DNA of 64,000 nucleotides from Streptomyces sp. A0958 (GCF_004795035.1 NZ_SSBK01000001.1:124001-188000); one strand, 5' to 3'; positions 51,669-60,464 are shown, counted from the first letter of the stretch. Notes: generated by a model not told the origin, from the letters alone. Made by a program: numbers and translations.

Positions 51669-52043
51669 GTGACCCTGAAAGTCTCGGAGGCCGAGCGGGG
51701 CGGGTGGACCGTGCTGCACATATCCGGCGAACTGGACCTGGTGACCTCACCCGCCGTGCGTCAGTCCGTGCACGACGTGGTCGCCGTGGGCCGTCACGAC
51801 GTCGTGCTCGACCTCTCGGGCGTCCAGTTCTGCGACTCCAGCGGCGTCGGGGTACTCATCGCGCTTCGCCGCCTGATGCGTTCCTGCGGGGGGCGGCTGC
51901 GGCTGATCCTGCCCGCCCGGGGCGCGGAGGAGGGCTCCCACGTCAACCGAGTGCTCGCCGCGCTCGGCGTGCGCCGGCTGTTCGAGATCTACCCCGACTG
52001 GGACGCGGCCGTCGACGAGGAGGCCGAGCCGCTCACGGCCTGA
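51669..52043 (+). CDS. STAS-domain anti-sigma-factor antagonist
   Basis: A 124-residue SpoIIAA/RsbV-like protein. WTVLHISGELDLVTSPAVRQ, DVVLDLSGVQFCDSSGVGVL (phosphorylatable serine in DSSG). Its partner is likely an HATPase anti-sigma protein; none is adjacent, but two are at 26337 and 58837. Start GTG at 51669. Confidence 0.93.
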   Translation: MTLKVSEAERGGWTVLHISGELDLVTSPAVRQSVHDVVAVGRHDVVLDLSGVQFCDSSGVGVLIALRRLMRSCGGRLRLILPARGAEEGSHVNRVLAALGVRRLFEIYPDWDAAVDEEAEPLTA

Positions 52044-52110
52044 AAACCCTTGCCGGTGGACCGGACCCATAAGTGACACGTGACGCCTCCCGGCGTCGTA
52101 CGCTCCCCGC

Positions 52111-52635
52111 ATGGACAGCGCAGAGTATGAGCGCAAGATCGCCTTCCGCTTCGCCGCCTTCGACCAGGACGGCAACGGATACATCGATCGCGCGGATTTC
52201 AACGCCGCCGCGGCCCGTCTGCTCACCGAGTTCGGTACGACGGCCCGCTGCGACAAGGGGCAGGCGCTCTACAGCGGGGCCGAGGCGTTCTGGCAGGGCA
52301 TGGCGGGCATCGCCGACGTCGACGGGGACCAGCGCGTCACCCGTGAGGAGTTCGTGGGCGGCGCGGTGAAACGGTTGCGCGACAACCCGGAGCGGTTCGC
52401 GGAGATCGCCCGCCCGTTCCTGCGCGCGGCGCTCGCGGTGGCCGCCGGCCCCTCGGACGACGGCCGGGCGTCCGTGCCCGCGGTCGAACGCGCGCTGAAG
52501 GTCCTGGGCGCCGGCCCCGACGCGGCGGCGTTCGCCGCGCAGAGCCTGGACGTGGACCGGGACGGCGGGGTCGTCGAGGACGACGTGGTTGCCGCGCTCG
52601 CGGCGTACGTGACGGTGATCGAACCGGGCCCTTGA
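52111..52635 (+). CDS. EF-hand calcium-binding protein (calerythrin/CabB type)
   Basis: A 174-residue protein with EF-hand loops DQDGNGYIDRADF (residues ~18-30), DVDGDQRVTREEF (~70-82) and a third DVDRDGGVVEDDV (~150). The first two are canonical; the third lacks the usual position-12 glutamate. Calcium buffering or sensing is expected; soluble. Confidence 0.94.
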   Translation: MDSAEYERKIAFRFAAFDQDGNGYIDRADFNAAAARLLTEFGTTARCDKGQALYSGAEAFWQGMAGIADVDGDQRVTREEFVGGAVKRLRDNPERFAEIARPFLRAALAVAAGPSDDGRASVPAVERALKVLGAGPDAAAFAAQSLDVDRDGGVVEDDVVAALAAYVTVIEPGP

Positions 52636-53295
52636 TCGGGGCGGGGCCCGGCCCTTGGGCGGGCGGCATCCTTGGTTCTGCGCCCCGGTCCGGGGCGGGG
52701 GGTTCCGTCCTCAGGCGCCGGACGGGCTGGGTTTGTGCGGGTTGCTCTGCGGGGTGCGGGTCGCCTCCTGTGCGGTGGGTGGGGGTGGGGGCCCTCCGGG
52801 CAGACTCCTCAAAAATGGCGTGTGCACCCGGGTGCGTGGGGGACCCGGGTCGTACGCCATTTTCTGCGGGGACTGCCCTGCACGCCCCCACCCGGCCGCC
52901 TTGCGTCTGCGGCCTTCGTGCCAACCGGTGTGCAGGCGCGCGACGGGTGGTCCGGGGGCGTGCAGGGGAGTCCCCGCAGGGCGAGGAACGGATACCGGGG
53001 TGCCGCTGCGTACCGGCGGAACGTTCGTCGTCCGAGGAGACGCCCCGGAGGGCCCCCGGACCCCACCCACCGGCGGGGGCGCGCCTTTGAGCCCGTCCGG
53101 CGATTGAGGACGGAACCCCCGGCCCCGGACCGGGGGAACCCGTGGGGGCCGGCGCCCCATTCAAGCCAGTCCGGCGATTGAGGACGGAACCCTCCGCCCC
53201 GGACCGGGGCGCAGACTCAAGGATGCCGCCCGCCCAAGGGCCCCGCCCGTCCGGCGATTGAGGACGGAACCCTCGGCCCGGACCGGGGCGCAGGC
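52636..53295. repeat. 660-bp region of inverted REP-like repeats forming a giant palindrome
   Basis: No gene. A ~75-bp unit with GTCCGGCGATTGAGGACGGA and CCCCGGACCGGGGCGCAG occurs once in one orientation (52645-52730) and about three times in the other (53088-53320). Inside, 52864-52889 matches 52954-52979 as inverted copies at 25 of 26 bases, and ACGCCATTTT/AAAATGGCGT form a hairpin (52812-52863). The two flanking genes converge here. Confidence 0.8.
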
Positions 53296-54882
53296 TCAAG
53301 AATGCCGCCCACCCCAAGGGCCCCGCCCGCCCGGCGCCCCGAACCGCTCTCGGAGCCGGTACTTCAGGACCTTCCGCAGCGCCCCGTGCCGGGGCAACGC
53401 GGACACCACCTCCAGTTGCTCGGGCAGCTTGTGCACCGCGAGTCCCGCCTCGCGCAGGTACGCCGTCAGGGCGGGGAGGGTGAGGGGCGGTGCGGCGCCC
53501 TCGCGTGGGGTCACGACCGCGCAGACCCGCTCACCCCGCTCCGCGTCCGGCAGCCCGATGACCGCCGCGTCACCCACGGACGGGTGCGCCGCGAGCAGGT
53601 CCTCGATCTCCTTCGCCGAGATGTTCTCGCCCTTGCGGATGATGACGTCCTTCAGCCGCCCCGTGAGCACCAGGTGTCCGCTGGGCAGCACGTGCCCGAC
53701 GTCGCCCGTGACCAGGAACCCCTCCGCGTCGAACGCCTCGGCGGTGGCCCGGGGATCGACGTACCCCTGGCAGACCGCCTCGCCCCGCAGCCGTATCTCC
53801 CCGTCCGCACCGCAGGGCACCGGATCACCGGACTCGTCGGTGATCCGGATCTCCATGCCGGCGGGCGGCAGCCCCTCCGTGCCGGCGAGGTGCTCCACCG
53901 TGTCGTCGGGCGCGCCCATGGTGATCATGGGGACCTCGGTCATGCCGTAGCCGTGGGTCAGCTGGACGCCCATCTCCCGGACGACCGCGTGGTACAGCTC
54001 CGGCGGCTTCGGCGCGCCCCCGCCCGCCAGCAGCCGCAGGGTGGGGACGAGCGGCACCCCCGGCGCCTCCCGCTGCGCGGCCAGGAGCATGGAGTAGAAC
54101 GCGGTGGAGCCCCCCGCGACCGTCACCCCGTGCCGCCGGTACCCCGCCAGGGCGTCCGGCATCGCGAAGTGCTCGAAGAGGACGGCGGGGAAGCCGTACA
54201 GGAGCAGCATCACCGCGTAGTCGGGCCCGCCGACGTGGGCGAAGGGGAAGGCGATCGAGCCGACGTCGGACGCGGTCAGGCGCAGCGCGTGGGCGAGGCA
54301 GGAGCCGGCCGCCATGAGGCTGCGGTCGGTGTGGAGGACGCCCTTGGGGTCGGACGTGGTGCCCGAGGTCCAGTAGATCCAGCGCACGGCGGTGCCGTCG
54401 GAGGGCGGCGCCGGCAGGATCGCGGGGTCGCCGTCCGGCAGCACCCCGTACGCCTCGAAGACGTGCGGCGGGCGGTCGAGGCCCGCCGCGAGCCGGGTGG
54501 CCATGGCCGTGTGGTCGAAGCCGCGCCAGGTGCCGGGCACCGCGAAGAACTCCGCCCGGGACTCACGCAGCGCGAAGCCGGTCTCGCGGTCGCGGTAGAA
54601 GGGGATGACGGGGCTCTGCACGGCGCCGATCCGGGTCAGCGCGAAGGACAGGAGCACGGTCTCGATGCGGGTGGGCAGTTGCCAGGCGACGACGGTGCCG
54701 GGGCGGACGCCCGCCGCGTACAGCCCGGCCGCGACCCGCTCGGCCCGGGCGCGCAGGGCGCCGAAGGTGAGGGTGCGGTCGTCCTGGAGCAGGAAGGGCC
54801 GGTCGGGCGTCAGTGCGGCCCGGCGTTCGACGAGCTCCCAGAAGGTCCCCGATGCGCTCAGGGCGTGTGCGGTACCGGTCAC
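53296..54882 (-). CDS. Acyl-CoA synthetase (AMP-forming, FadD-like)
   Basis: A 528-residue ANL ligase activating a carboxylic acid to CoA thioester. P-loop YWTSGTTSDPKGVLHTD, LTHGYGMTEVPM (A5), LVTGDVGHVLPSGHLVLTGR (A7/A8 hinge) and catalytic lysine in GALRKVLKYRL. The closest type appears to be cyclohexanecarboxylate-CoA ligase-like, inferred only. GTG follows GAGGGG. Divergent from the amidohydrolase gene; a palindrome lies between. Confidence 0.94.
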   Translation of the reverse strand: MTGTAHALSASGTFWELVERRAALTPDRPFLLQDDRTLTFGALRARAERVAAGLYAAGVRPGTVVAWQLPTRIETVLLSFALTRIGAVQSPVIPFYRDRETGFALRESRAEFFAVPGTWRGFDHTAMATRLAAGLDRPPHVFEAYGVLPDGDPAILPAPPSDGTAVRWIYWTSGTTSDPKGVLHTDRSLMAAGSCLAHALRLTASDVGSIAFPFAHVGGPDYAVMLLLYGFPAVLFEHFAMPDALAGYRRHGVTVAGGSTAFYSMLLAAQREAPGVPLVPTLRLLAGGGAPKPPELYHAVVREMGVQLTHGYGMTEVPMITMGAPDDTVEHLAGTEGLPPAGMEIRITDESGDPVPCGADGEIRLRGEAVCQGYVDPRATAEAFDAEGFLVTGDVGHVLPSGHLVLTGRLKDVIIRKGENISAKEIEDLLAAHPSVGDAAVIGLPDAERGERVCAVVTPREGAAPPLTLPALTAYLREAGLAVHKLPEQLEVVSALPRHGALRKVLKYRLRERFGAPGGRGPWGGRHS

Positions 54883-54897
54883 GGCGAACCCCTCACA

Positions 54898-54914
54898 GCT
54901 GACGGTCAGTCAGA
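54898..54914. promoter_or_regulatory. Candidate TetR-type operator, copy 1
   Basis: GCTGACGGTCAGTCAGA, an imperfect palindrome of consensus TCTGACGGTCCGTCAGA, sits between the divergent ligase and amidohydrolase genes. A second copy is at 60427. Confidence 0.5.
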
Positions 54915-55028
54915 TTCTGTCGAGAGCGTAGGGCGCCGCGCCTTGTCGGTCCAGGGGTGCGGGTCTAGCCTGAGGGCGACACCGACCTGACGGGTCATCA
55001 GGAACTGTGCCGCGTCGAAGGGGACACC

Positions 55029-56222
55029 ATGACGGAACTGCCTCGGATCGTCAGCGTCGACGACCATGTGATCGAGCCGCCGCACCTGTTCTCTACGTGG
55101 CTGCCCGCCCGGTACCGCGACCGGGGCCCGCAGCCGCTGACGGCGGGCATCGGGGAGCTGGCGTACGTCGGCGGCAAGTACGTCATCACGATGGACCCGG
55201 ACGGCCCGCCGACCGACTGGTGGATCTACGAGGACCTCAAATTCCCGTACAAGCGGAACATCGCGGCGGTGGGCTTCGACCGGGACGACATGACGCTGGA
55301 GGGGATCACCCGGGCGGAGATGCGGCGCGGTTGCTGGGACCCGGTGGAGCGGCTGAAGGACATGGACCTCAACCATGTCGAGGCCAGCCTCTGCTTCCCC
55401 ACCTTCCCGCGTTTCTGCGGGCAGACGTTTGCCGAGGCGCACGACAAGGAGGTCGCGCTCGCCTGCGTGCGCGCGTACAACGACTGGATGGTCGAGGAGT
55501 GGTGCGGGGACAGCGGCGGCCGGCTGATCCCGCTGTGCATCATCCCGCTGTGGGACATCGACCTCGCGGTCGCGGAGATCAAGCGGAACGCGGCGCGCGG
55601 GGTGCGGGCGGTGACGTTCTCGGAGATCCCCACCCACCTCGGGCTGCCGTCGATCCACAGCGGTTACTGGGACCCGTTCTTCGCGGTCTGCGAGGAGACC
55701 GGCACGGTCGTGAACATGCACATCGGGTCCAGTTCGCAGATGCCCGCCGCCTCCCCCGACGCCCCGCCCGCCGTGCAGGCCTCGCTCTCGTTCAACAACG
55801 CCATGGCCTCGATGATGGACTTCCTGTTCAGCGGGGTGCTGGTCAGGTTCCCGACGCTGAAACTGGCGTACAGCGAGGGCCAGATGGGCTGGATTCCGTA
55901 CGCCCTGGAGCGCGCCGACGACGTGTGGGAGGAGCACCGGGCGTGGGGCGGGGTGCGCGATCTGATCCCCGAGCCGCCGTCCACGTACTACTACCGGCAG
56001 ATCTTCTGCTGCTTCTTCCGCGACAAGCACGGCGTCGCCTCGCTCGACGTCGTCGGCCGGGACAACGCCACCTTCGAGACGGACTACCCGCACGTCGACT
56101 CGACCTTCCCGCACACCAAGGAGGTCGCCCTCGACCACGTCAAGGGACTGGACGAGGAGACCGTCTACAAACTGATGCGCGGAAACGCGATCCGGATGCT
56201 CGGCCTGGACCTCGACAAGTAG
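55029..56222 (+). CDS. Amidohydrolase (ACMSD-like, Amidohydro_2)
   Basis: A 397-residue metal-dependent hydrolase/decarboxylase fold. SVDDHVIEPPHLF gives an N-terminal metal motif (DDH for HxH), VNMHIGSSSQ a middle histidine, and FETDYPHVDSTFPHTKE the C-terminal aspartate. Members act on ring-derived acids or CoA esters. It begins an operon with two acyl-CoA dehydrogenase genes. ATG follows GAAGGGGAC. Confidence 0.92.
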   Translation: MTELPRIVSVDDHVIEPPHLFSTWLPARYRDRGPQPLTAGIGELAYVGGKYVITMDPDGPPTDWWIYEDLKFPYKRNIAAVGFDRDDMTLEGITRAEMRRGCWDPVERLKDMDLNHVEASLCFPTFPRFCGQTFAEAHDKEVALACVRAYNDWMVEEWCGDSGGRLIPLCIIPLWDIDLAVAEIKRNAARGVRAVTFSEIPTHLGLPSIHSGYWDPFFAVCEETGTVVNMHIGSSSQMPAASPDAPPAVQASLSFNNAMASMMDFLFSGVLVRFPTLKLAYSEGQMGWIPYALERADDVWEEHRAWGGVRDLIPEPPSTYYYRQIFCCFFRDKHGVASLDVVGRDNATFETDYPHVDSTFPHTKEVALDHVKGLDEETVYKLMRGNAIRMLGLDLDK

Positions 56223-56229
56223 GCCCGCG

Positions 56230-57387
56230 ATGGACCTCGCGTACACGCAGGAGGAGCAGGACTTCCGGGCGCGGCTGCGGGAGTGGCTGGCCGCCGTGCT
56301 GCCCGGCCTGCCCCCGAAGCCGGACCCCGCCGACTGGCCGGGCCGCCGGGCGTACGACGCCGGCTGGCAGCGGCTGCTGTACGACGCCGGGTACGCGGGG
56401 CTGCACTGGCCCGCCGACGCGGGCGGCCGGGGCGCCACCCCCACCCAGCACCTGATCTTCCTGGAGGAGACGGAACGGGCCGGGGCACCCTACGTGGGGG
56501 CGAACTTCGTCGGGCTGCTGCACGCCGGGCCCACCATCGCCGCCGAGGGCACCCCGGAGCAGCGCGCCCGCTGGCTGCCGCCGGTGCTGCGCGGCGACGA
56601 GATGTGGTGCCAGGGCTTCAGCGAGCCGGAGGCCGGATCGGACCTGGCCGCGCTGCGCACCCGGGCGGTGCGCGACGGCGACGCCTACGTGGTCAGCGGG
56701 CAGAAGATCTGGACCTCGCACGCGGAGGTCGCCGACTGGTGCGAACTGCTCGTACGGACGGACCCGGCCGCGCCCAAGCACCGGGGGATCAGCTGGCTGG
56801 CGATGCGGATGGACAGCCCGGGCGTCACGGTCCGGCCGCTGCGCACGCTCGCCGGCTCCACGGAGTTCGCGGAGATGTTCCTCGACGAGGTCCGGGTGCC
56901 CGTCTCGCACCGGGTGGGCGACGAGAACGACGGCTGGCGGGTCACCATGGTCACGCTCTCCTTCGAGCGCGGCACGGCCTTCGTCGGCGAGGTCGTCGCC
57001 TGCCGCCGCACCCTGGACGCGCTGGCGGCCGAGGCCCGGCGCACCGGGCGCTGGGACGATCCGGTGCTGCGCCGCAGGCTGGGTCGGCTGGGCGCCGAGT
57101 TCGGGGCGCTGTGGCGGCTGACCCAGTGGAACGTCAGCGAGGCGCAGCGCTCCGGCGGTGTCCCGGGGGCCGGCGGCTCGGTCTTCAAGCTGCGCTACTC
57201 GCACGCCCGCCAGGAGCTCTACGAGGCGGCGGCCGAGGTGCTCGGCGCGGGCGACGCCCTCGATCTGGACCGGGAGTGGGTGCGCGACCGGCTCTCCTCG
57301 CTCTCGTACACCATCGCGGCCGGCACCTCGCAGATCCAGCGCAACATCGTCGCCGAGCGCATTCTCGGCCTGCCGAAGGGGCGGTGA
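56230..57387 (+). CDS. Acyl-CoA dehydrogenase, FadE large-type subunit
   Basis: A 385-residue flavoprotein. DLAYTQEEQDFRARLREWL start, HWPADAGGRGATPTQHLI, QGFSEPEAGSDLAAL (FAD/substrate block), and a C-terminal YTIAAGTSQIQRNIVAERIL. It has the catalytic-side signature of the alpha-type subunit of heteromeric FadE pairs; the next gene would be the other half. Seven bases after the amidohydrolase. Confidence 0.93.
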   Translation: MDLAYTQEEQDFRARLREWLAAVLPGLPPKPDPADWPGRRAYDAGWQRLLYDAGYAGLHWPADAGGRGATPTQHLIFLEETERAGAPYVGANFVGLLHAGPTIAAEGTPEQRARWLPPVLRGDEMWCQGFSEPEAGSDLAALRTRAVRDGDAYVVSGQKIWTSHAEVADWCELLVRTDPAAPKHRGISWLAMRMDSPGVTVRPLRTLAGSTEFAEMFLDEVRVPVSHRVGDENDGWRVTMVTLSFERGTAFVGEVVACRRTLDALAAEARRTGRWDDPVLRRRLGRLGAEFGALWRLTQWNVSEAQRSGGVPGAGGSVFKLRYSHARQELYEAAAEVLGAGDALDLDREWVRDRLSSLSYTIAAGTSQIQRNIVAERILGLPKGR

Positions 57388-57394
57388 GCGGACC

Positions 57395-58420
57395 GTGGAC
57401 TTCCAGCTCTCGGACGACCAGCGGGCCCTGCGGGCGGGGATCAGGGATCTGCTGGCGGGCCGGTTCGGCCGGGACCGGATGCGGGCGGCGCACGACGGGG
57501 AAGGGGGTGTGGACCGCGCGCTGTGGGCGGAGCTGGGCGCGGCCGGGTTCTTCGCGCTGCGGCTGCCCGAGGCGGCGGGCGGGGTCGGCCTCGGCCTGCC
57601 GGAATCCGTACTATTGTTCGAGGGGCTGGGGTGGGCCCTGCTACCCGGGCCCCTGGCCGCCACCGAGCTGACCGCCGCCACCGTGGAGGGCGCCGCGCAC
57701 GGCGAGGCGGTGGTCGCGCTGGCGGAGGCCGGGCAGCCGGTGGCGCACCTCGCCGACGCCGACGCCCTGCTCGTCCTGGCCGGCGACCGGGCGAGCGTCC
57801 TGACCGGCGGGGCGCTGCGGCGGGCCGTGGCCGAGGCGCACCCGGTGCGCTCGCTCGACCCGGGCACACCGCTGTGGCGGCCGGCGGACCTGTCCGGGTA
57901 CGCGGACGAGGGCGATCCCGTGCCGGGCGACGGGGCGCGGCTGCGCCGCGAAGGGGCCCTGCTGACCGCGGCCGAACAGCTCGGCAGCGCCGCCCGCAGC
58001 CTGGATGAGGCGGTCCAACACGCCCGTCACCGCGAGCAGTTCGGCGCGCCCATCGGCTCCTTCCAGGCGGTCAAACACCTGTGCGCCGACATGCTGGTGC
58101 GCGCCGGTACGGCCCGCGCCGCGGTCTACGCGGCGGCCGTGACGGCCGATCCGGCGGAGATCGCCGGGGCCAAGCTCCTGGCCGACGAGGCGGCCGTCCA
58201 CAACGCCCGCGACTGCCTCCAGGTGCAGGGCGGCATGGGCTTCACCTGGGAGGCGGACGTGCACCTGCGCCTCAAGCGGGCCTGGCTGCGGGCCGGGCAG
58301 TGGCTGGCGGCGGCGGACGCGGAGGAGGCGCTGGCCGCTGGGCTCGGCCGGCCCGCGCGGGTGGGTGCCCGGTGCACGCACGTGACCCGTCCCACCCCTG
58401 GGCTTCACGCTCCGGAGTGA
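57395..58420 (+). CDS. Acyl-CoA dehydrogenase, FadE second subunit
   Basis: A 341-residue acyl-CoA dehydrogenase-like protein, shorter than usual. VDFQLSDDQRALRAGIRDLL, LRLPEAAGGVGLGLPESVLL, HARHREQFGAPIGSFQAVKH, QVQGGMGFTWEADVHLRLKR. The central region is reduced, as in the second subunit of alpha2beta2 FadE pairs known from mycobacterial steroid breakdown. GTG at 57395, 7 bases after the first subunit's stop. Confidence 0.92.
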   Translation: MDFQLSDDQRALRAGIRDLLAGRFGRDRMRAAHDGEGGVDRALWAELGAAGFFALRLPEAAGGVGLGLPESVLLFEGLGWALLPGPLAATELTAATVEGAAHGEAVVALAEAGQPVAHLADADALLVLAGDRASVLTGGALRRAVAEAHPVRSLDPGTPLWRPADLSGYADEGDPVPGDGARLRREGALLTAAEQLGSAARSLDEAVQHARHREQFGAPIGSFQAVKHLCADMLVRAGTARAAVYAAAVTADPAEIAGAKLLADEAAVHNARDCLQVQGGMGFTWEADVHLRLKRAWLRAGQWLAAADAEEALAAGLGRPARVGARCTHVTRPTPGLHAPE

Positions 58421-58836
58421 CGCAGCGCGATCGGCGCCCGCCGATACCGGCTTGTGTCCTTTGCGTGATTCGTCACGGGGTGGAGTCGGCGCCGGGCTCG
58501 GGTACGCTCCGTTGGATGCGAGTGGTTCTGGAACCTGGCGGTCCGGGTGCGGCCTGTGCGGCGCCTCCGGTCCGCGAGAGGTGCGCTGCTCGCGGTCCAC
58601 GCAGAGGGGCCGGGCCTGCCGGGAAGAGGATTTCCCGTCGCGTGCGGCGTCACTGTTCGACTCTCCGCAACGTGCGTCGCACAGTATGCACCACGCGTAC
58701 TCCTTCGCGCTGGAATATGCCCGAAGCGCTTGTTGCGGTGACTGTACGTCAACCATGCTGTCTTGTAAGGGAATCACGTTCCGTGACCCTGAGGAGGCGC
58801 GAGGCGATGTGTCCGCCGGTTCGGATGGTGTGAGCG
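58421..58836. other. Leader region upstream of the ATP-binding gene
   Basis: 416 bases. GGGTACGCT at 58500-58508 could be a -10. A frame from ATG 58516 to 58833 stays open (see separate entry). Otherwise nothing clear. Confidence 0.35.
58516..58833 (+). CDS. Doubtful 105-residue open frame ahead of the ATP-binding gene
   Basis: Reads MRVVLEPGGPGAACAAPP... to PCCLVRESRSVTLRRREAMC and PPVRMV, ending three bases before the GTG of the ATP-binding gene. The ATG follows TACGCT by 8 bases, as in leaderless transcripts. Arginine-rich composition makes it uncertain; no known domain. Confidence 0.25.
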   Translation: MRVVLEPGGPGAACAAPPVRERCAARGPRRGAGPAGKRISRRVRRHCSTLRNVRRTVCTTRTPSRWNMPEALVAVTVRQPCCLVRESRSVTLRRREAMCPPVRMV

Positions 58837-59394
58837 GTGCAGGTGCTTCAGGTTCAGTTGGAGGTCGGGCCCGACCCCGCGGAGGTCGGACGGGCCCGCA
58901 GATGGGCGCGCTCACGGCTCGCCGGGTCCGGTGTGAGAGACGACGAGCCGCTGGCCGAGACGCTCATCCTGCTGATCTCGGAACTCGTGACGAACGCGGT
59001 GGTGCACACCGGCTGTCCGGCCGTGCTGCGCATGCTGTTCGGCTCGTCGGGCGCCCCGGGGAACGCCGGGACCGTACGGGTCGAGGTGGCCGACGCCAGC
59101 TGCCGCCCGCCGCAGCAGCGCCGAGCGGGCGGTGAGGACACCGGCGGCCGGGGCCTGGAGCTGGTCGACGGCCTGGCCGACCGCTGGGGCTGGCAGCCCG
59201 AGGGTGCGGGCAAGCGCATCTGGTGCGAGGTCGACCGGGGCATCCCCCTCATCCAGGTCCAGTTGCAGCCCGGCGCCCACGGCGCGGGCGCGCAGGCCTC
59301 GGGCGAGTGCGACGGCGCGGGGTGCGAGGCGTGCGGGCGCGAGGCGGCGGCGGTGGGCTACGACCCGTCGCACGCGGTGACGCCCCACGGTTAG
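58837..59394 (+). CDS. Anti-sigma-type ATP-binding protein (HATPase_c_2)
   Basis: A 185-residue GHKL ATPase: ARRWARSRLAGSGVRDDE, LISELVTNAVVHTG (N box), DTGGRGLELVDGLADRWGW (G2). The tail carries CDGAGCEACGRE, a CxxxxCxxC-like cysteine cluster that might bind a metal and is unusual. It interrupts the catabolic gene set. GTG start at 58837. Confidence 0.88.
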   Translation: MQVLQVQLEVGPDPAEVGRARRWARSRLAGSGVRDDEPLAETLILLISELVTNAVVHTGCPAVLRMLFGSSGAPGNAGTVRVEVADASCRPPQQRRAGGEDTGGRGLELVDGLADRWGWQPEGAGKRIWCEVDRGIPLIQVQLQPGAHGAGAQASGECDGAGCEACGREAAAVGYDPSHAVTPHG

Positions 59395-59432
59395 GGCCTG
59401 TCGGGCCCACGAAGATCCGCCGGACAGGCCCT
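59393..59432 (+). terminator. Hairpin terminator after the ATP-binding gene
   Basis: AGGGCCTGTC (59393-59402) and GACAGGCCCT (59423-59432), a perfect 10-bp stem overlapping the stop codon. Its loop and right arm share 21 identical bases with 49189-49209. Confidence 0.65.
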
Positions 59433-59454
59433 GGCTCGGTCCGGCGCCCCCGGG

Positions 59455-60381
59455 TCAGAGCACGGCCACGGGGGCGACCGGGGTGCCCGTGGCGCCGGTG
59501 AAGGGCTCGGGCATGGCCGACAGCAGGAAGGCGTGGCGCCCCTCCTCGGCGCAGGCGGTGGACAGCGCCTCCAGGTTCCAGTTCTGCCCCTGCGGCATGC
59601 CCATCTCGACCAGGTCCAGCGCGTGCACGCCCAGCCACAGGTCCTCGATCTCCGGCGGGAAGATCTCGAAGGTCAGCGTGTCGTTGGCGACGGCCGCCAC
59701 GTCGCGGGCACGGAACCACTCCGGCGTGCGGATCGACAGGCCCGGCGACGGATAGCCGTACGCGTTCTTGTCCCCGCCCAGATACACCTGCACCTGCCCG
59801 GTGCGTACGAGTACGACGTCCCCGGCCCGCACCCGCACCCCGGCCAGTTCCTCCGCCGCCTCCAGGTCCTGAGGGGTGACCGCGTGACCGCCGGGCAGCC
59901 GGTCCACGCCGTGGGCGCGGGCCACGTCGAGGAGCACCCCGCGCGAGACGACGGGCGGCATCGTGCCGACCCCGCTGAACCGGGCGCCCTCGTGCGCGGT
60001 GATCGTGTCGGCGGGGCGCCCGTTGTAGATCTTCCCCGAGTGCGAGGCGTGGGTGAGGGCGTCCCAGTGCGTGGCCGTCTGCAGGCTCAGGACGGCCGAG
60101 TCGTCGCTGGTGGCGACGGTGCCGGGGCCGAACAGCTCCTGGTTGATCTGGACCATGGTGTGCAGCGGGTTGACCCGCCCCGGTACGAGGCCGCTCTGCA
60201 CCCCGTCCTGCTGGAGCGGCAGCGCGAGCGGTACGCGCAGCCCCCTACGCACGGTGGCGGCGGCCTCCCGGACCACCTCGTCGGTGATCAGGTTCAGCGT
60301 CCCGATCTCGTCGTCCGCGCCCCAGCGCCCCCAGTTGTTGACGCGCTGGGCGAGGTCGTGGAACTTGGCCGGCAGTGACAT
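59455..60381 (-). CDS. Cyclase-family (kynurenine formamidase-like) metal hydrolase
   Basis: A 308-residue protein of the putative cyclase family. WGADDEIGTLNLITDEVV opens it; LQTATHWDALTHASHSG carries the HxxxDxxxH metal motif; AGDVVLVRTGQ and GVHALDLVEMGMPQGQNW are further family blocks. These enzymes cleave amides, lactones or ring ketones. It is divergent from the SDR gene with an operator-like palindrome between, and fits the catabolic set. Confidence 0.9.
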   Translation of the reverse strand: MSLPAKFHDLAQRVNNWGRWGADDEIGTLNLITDEVVREAAATVRRGLRVPLALPLQQDGVQSGLVPGRVNPLHTMVQINQELFGPGTVATSDDSAVLSLQTATHWDALTHASHSGKIYNGRPADTITAHEGARFSGVGTMPPVVSRGVLLDVARAHGVDRLPGGHAVTPQDLEAAEELAGVRVRAGDVVLVRTGQVQVYLGGDKNAYGYPSPGLSIRTPEWFRARDVAAVANDTLTFEIFPPEIEDLWLGVHALDLVEMGMPQGQNWNLEALSTACAEEGRHAFLLSAMPEPFTGATGTPVAPVAVL

Positions 60382-60426
60382 GGCGCCTCCTGGGGCTTGT
60401 GCGGGTGAACCTGATGCCCCGTAGAA

Positions 60427-60443
60427 TCTAACGGTCCGTCAGA
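60427..60443. promoter_or_regulatory. Candidate TetR-type operator, copy 2
   Basis: TCTAACGGTCCGTCAGA is a palindrome with one mismatch about its central T, between the divergent cyclase and SDR genes; see 54898 for the partner site. Confidence 0.6.
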
Positions 60444-60464
60444 AACCGCGGAAAGGGGCCGGGC

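Noticed and set aside
52632..53181. Overlapping open frames in the REP region
   Set aside because: All frames are Gly/Arg/Pro-rich, start within repeats and differ between repeat copies; no coding signal.
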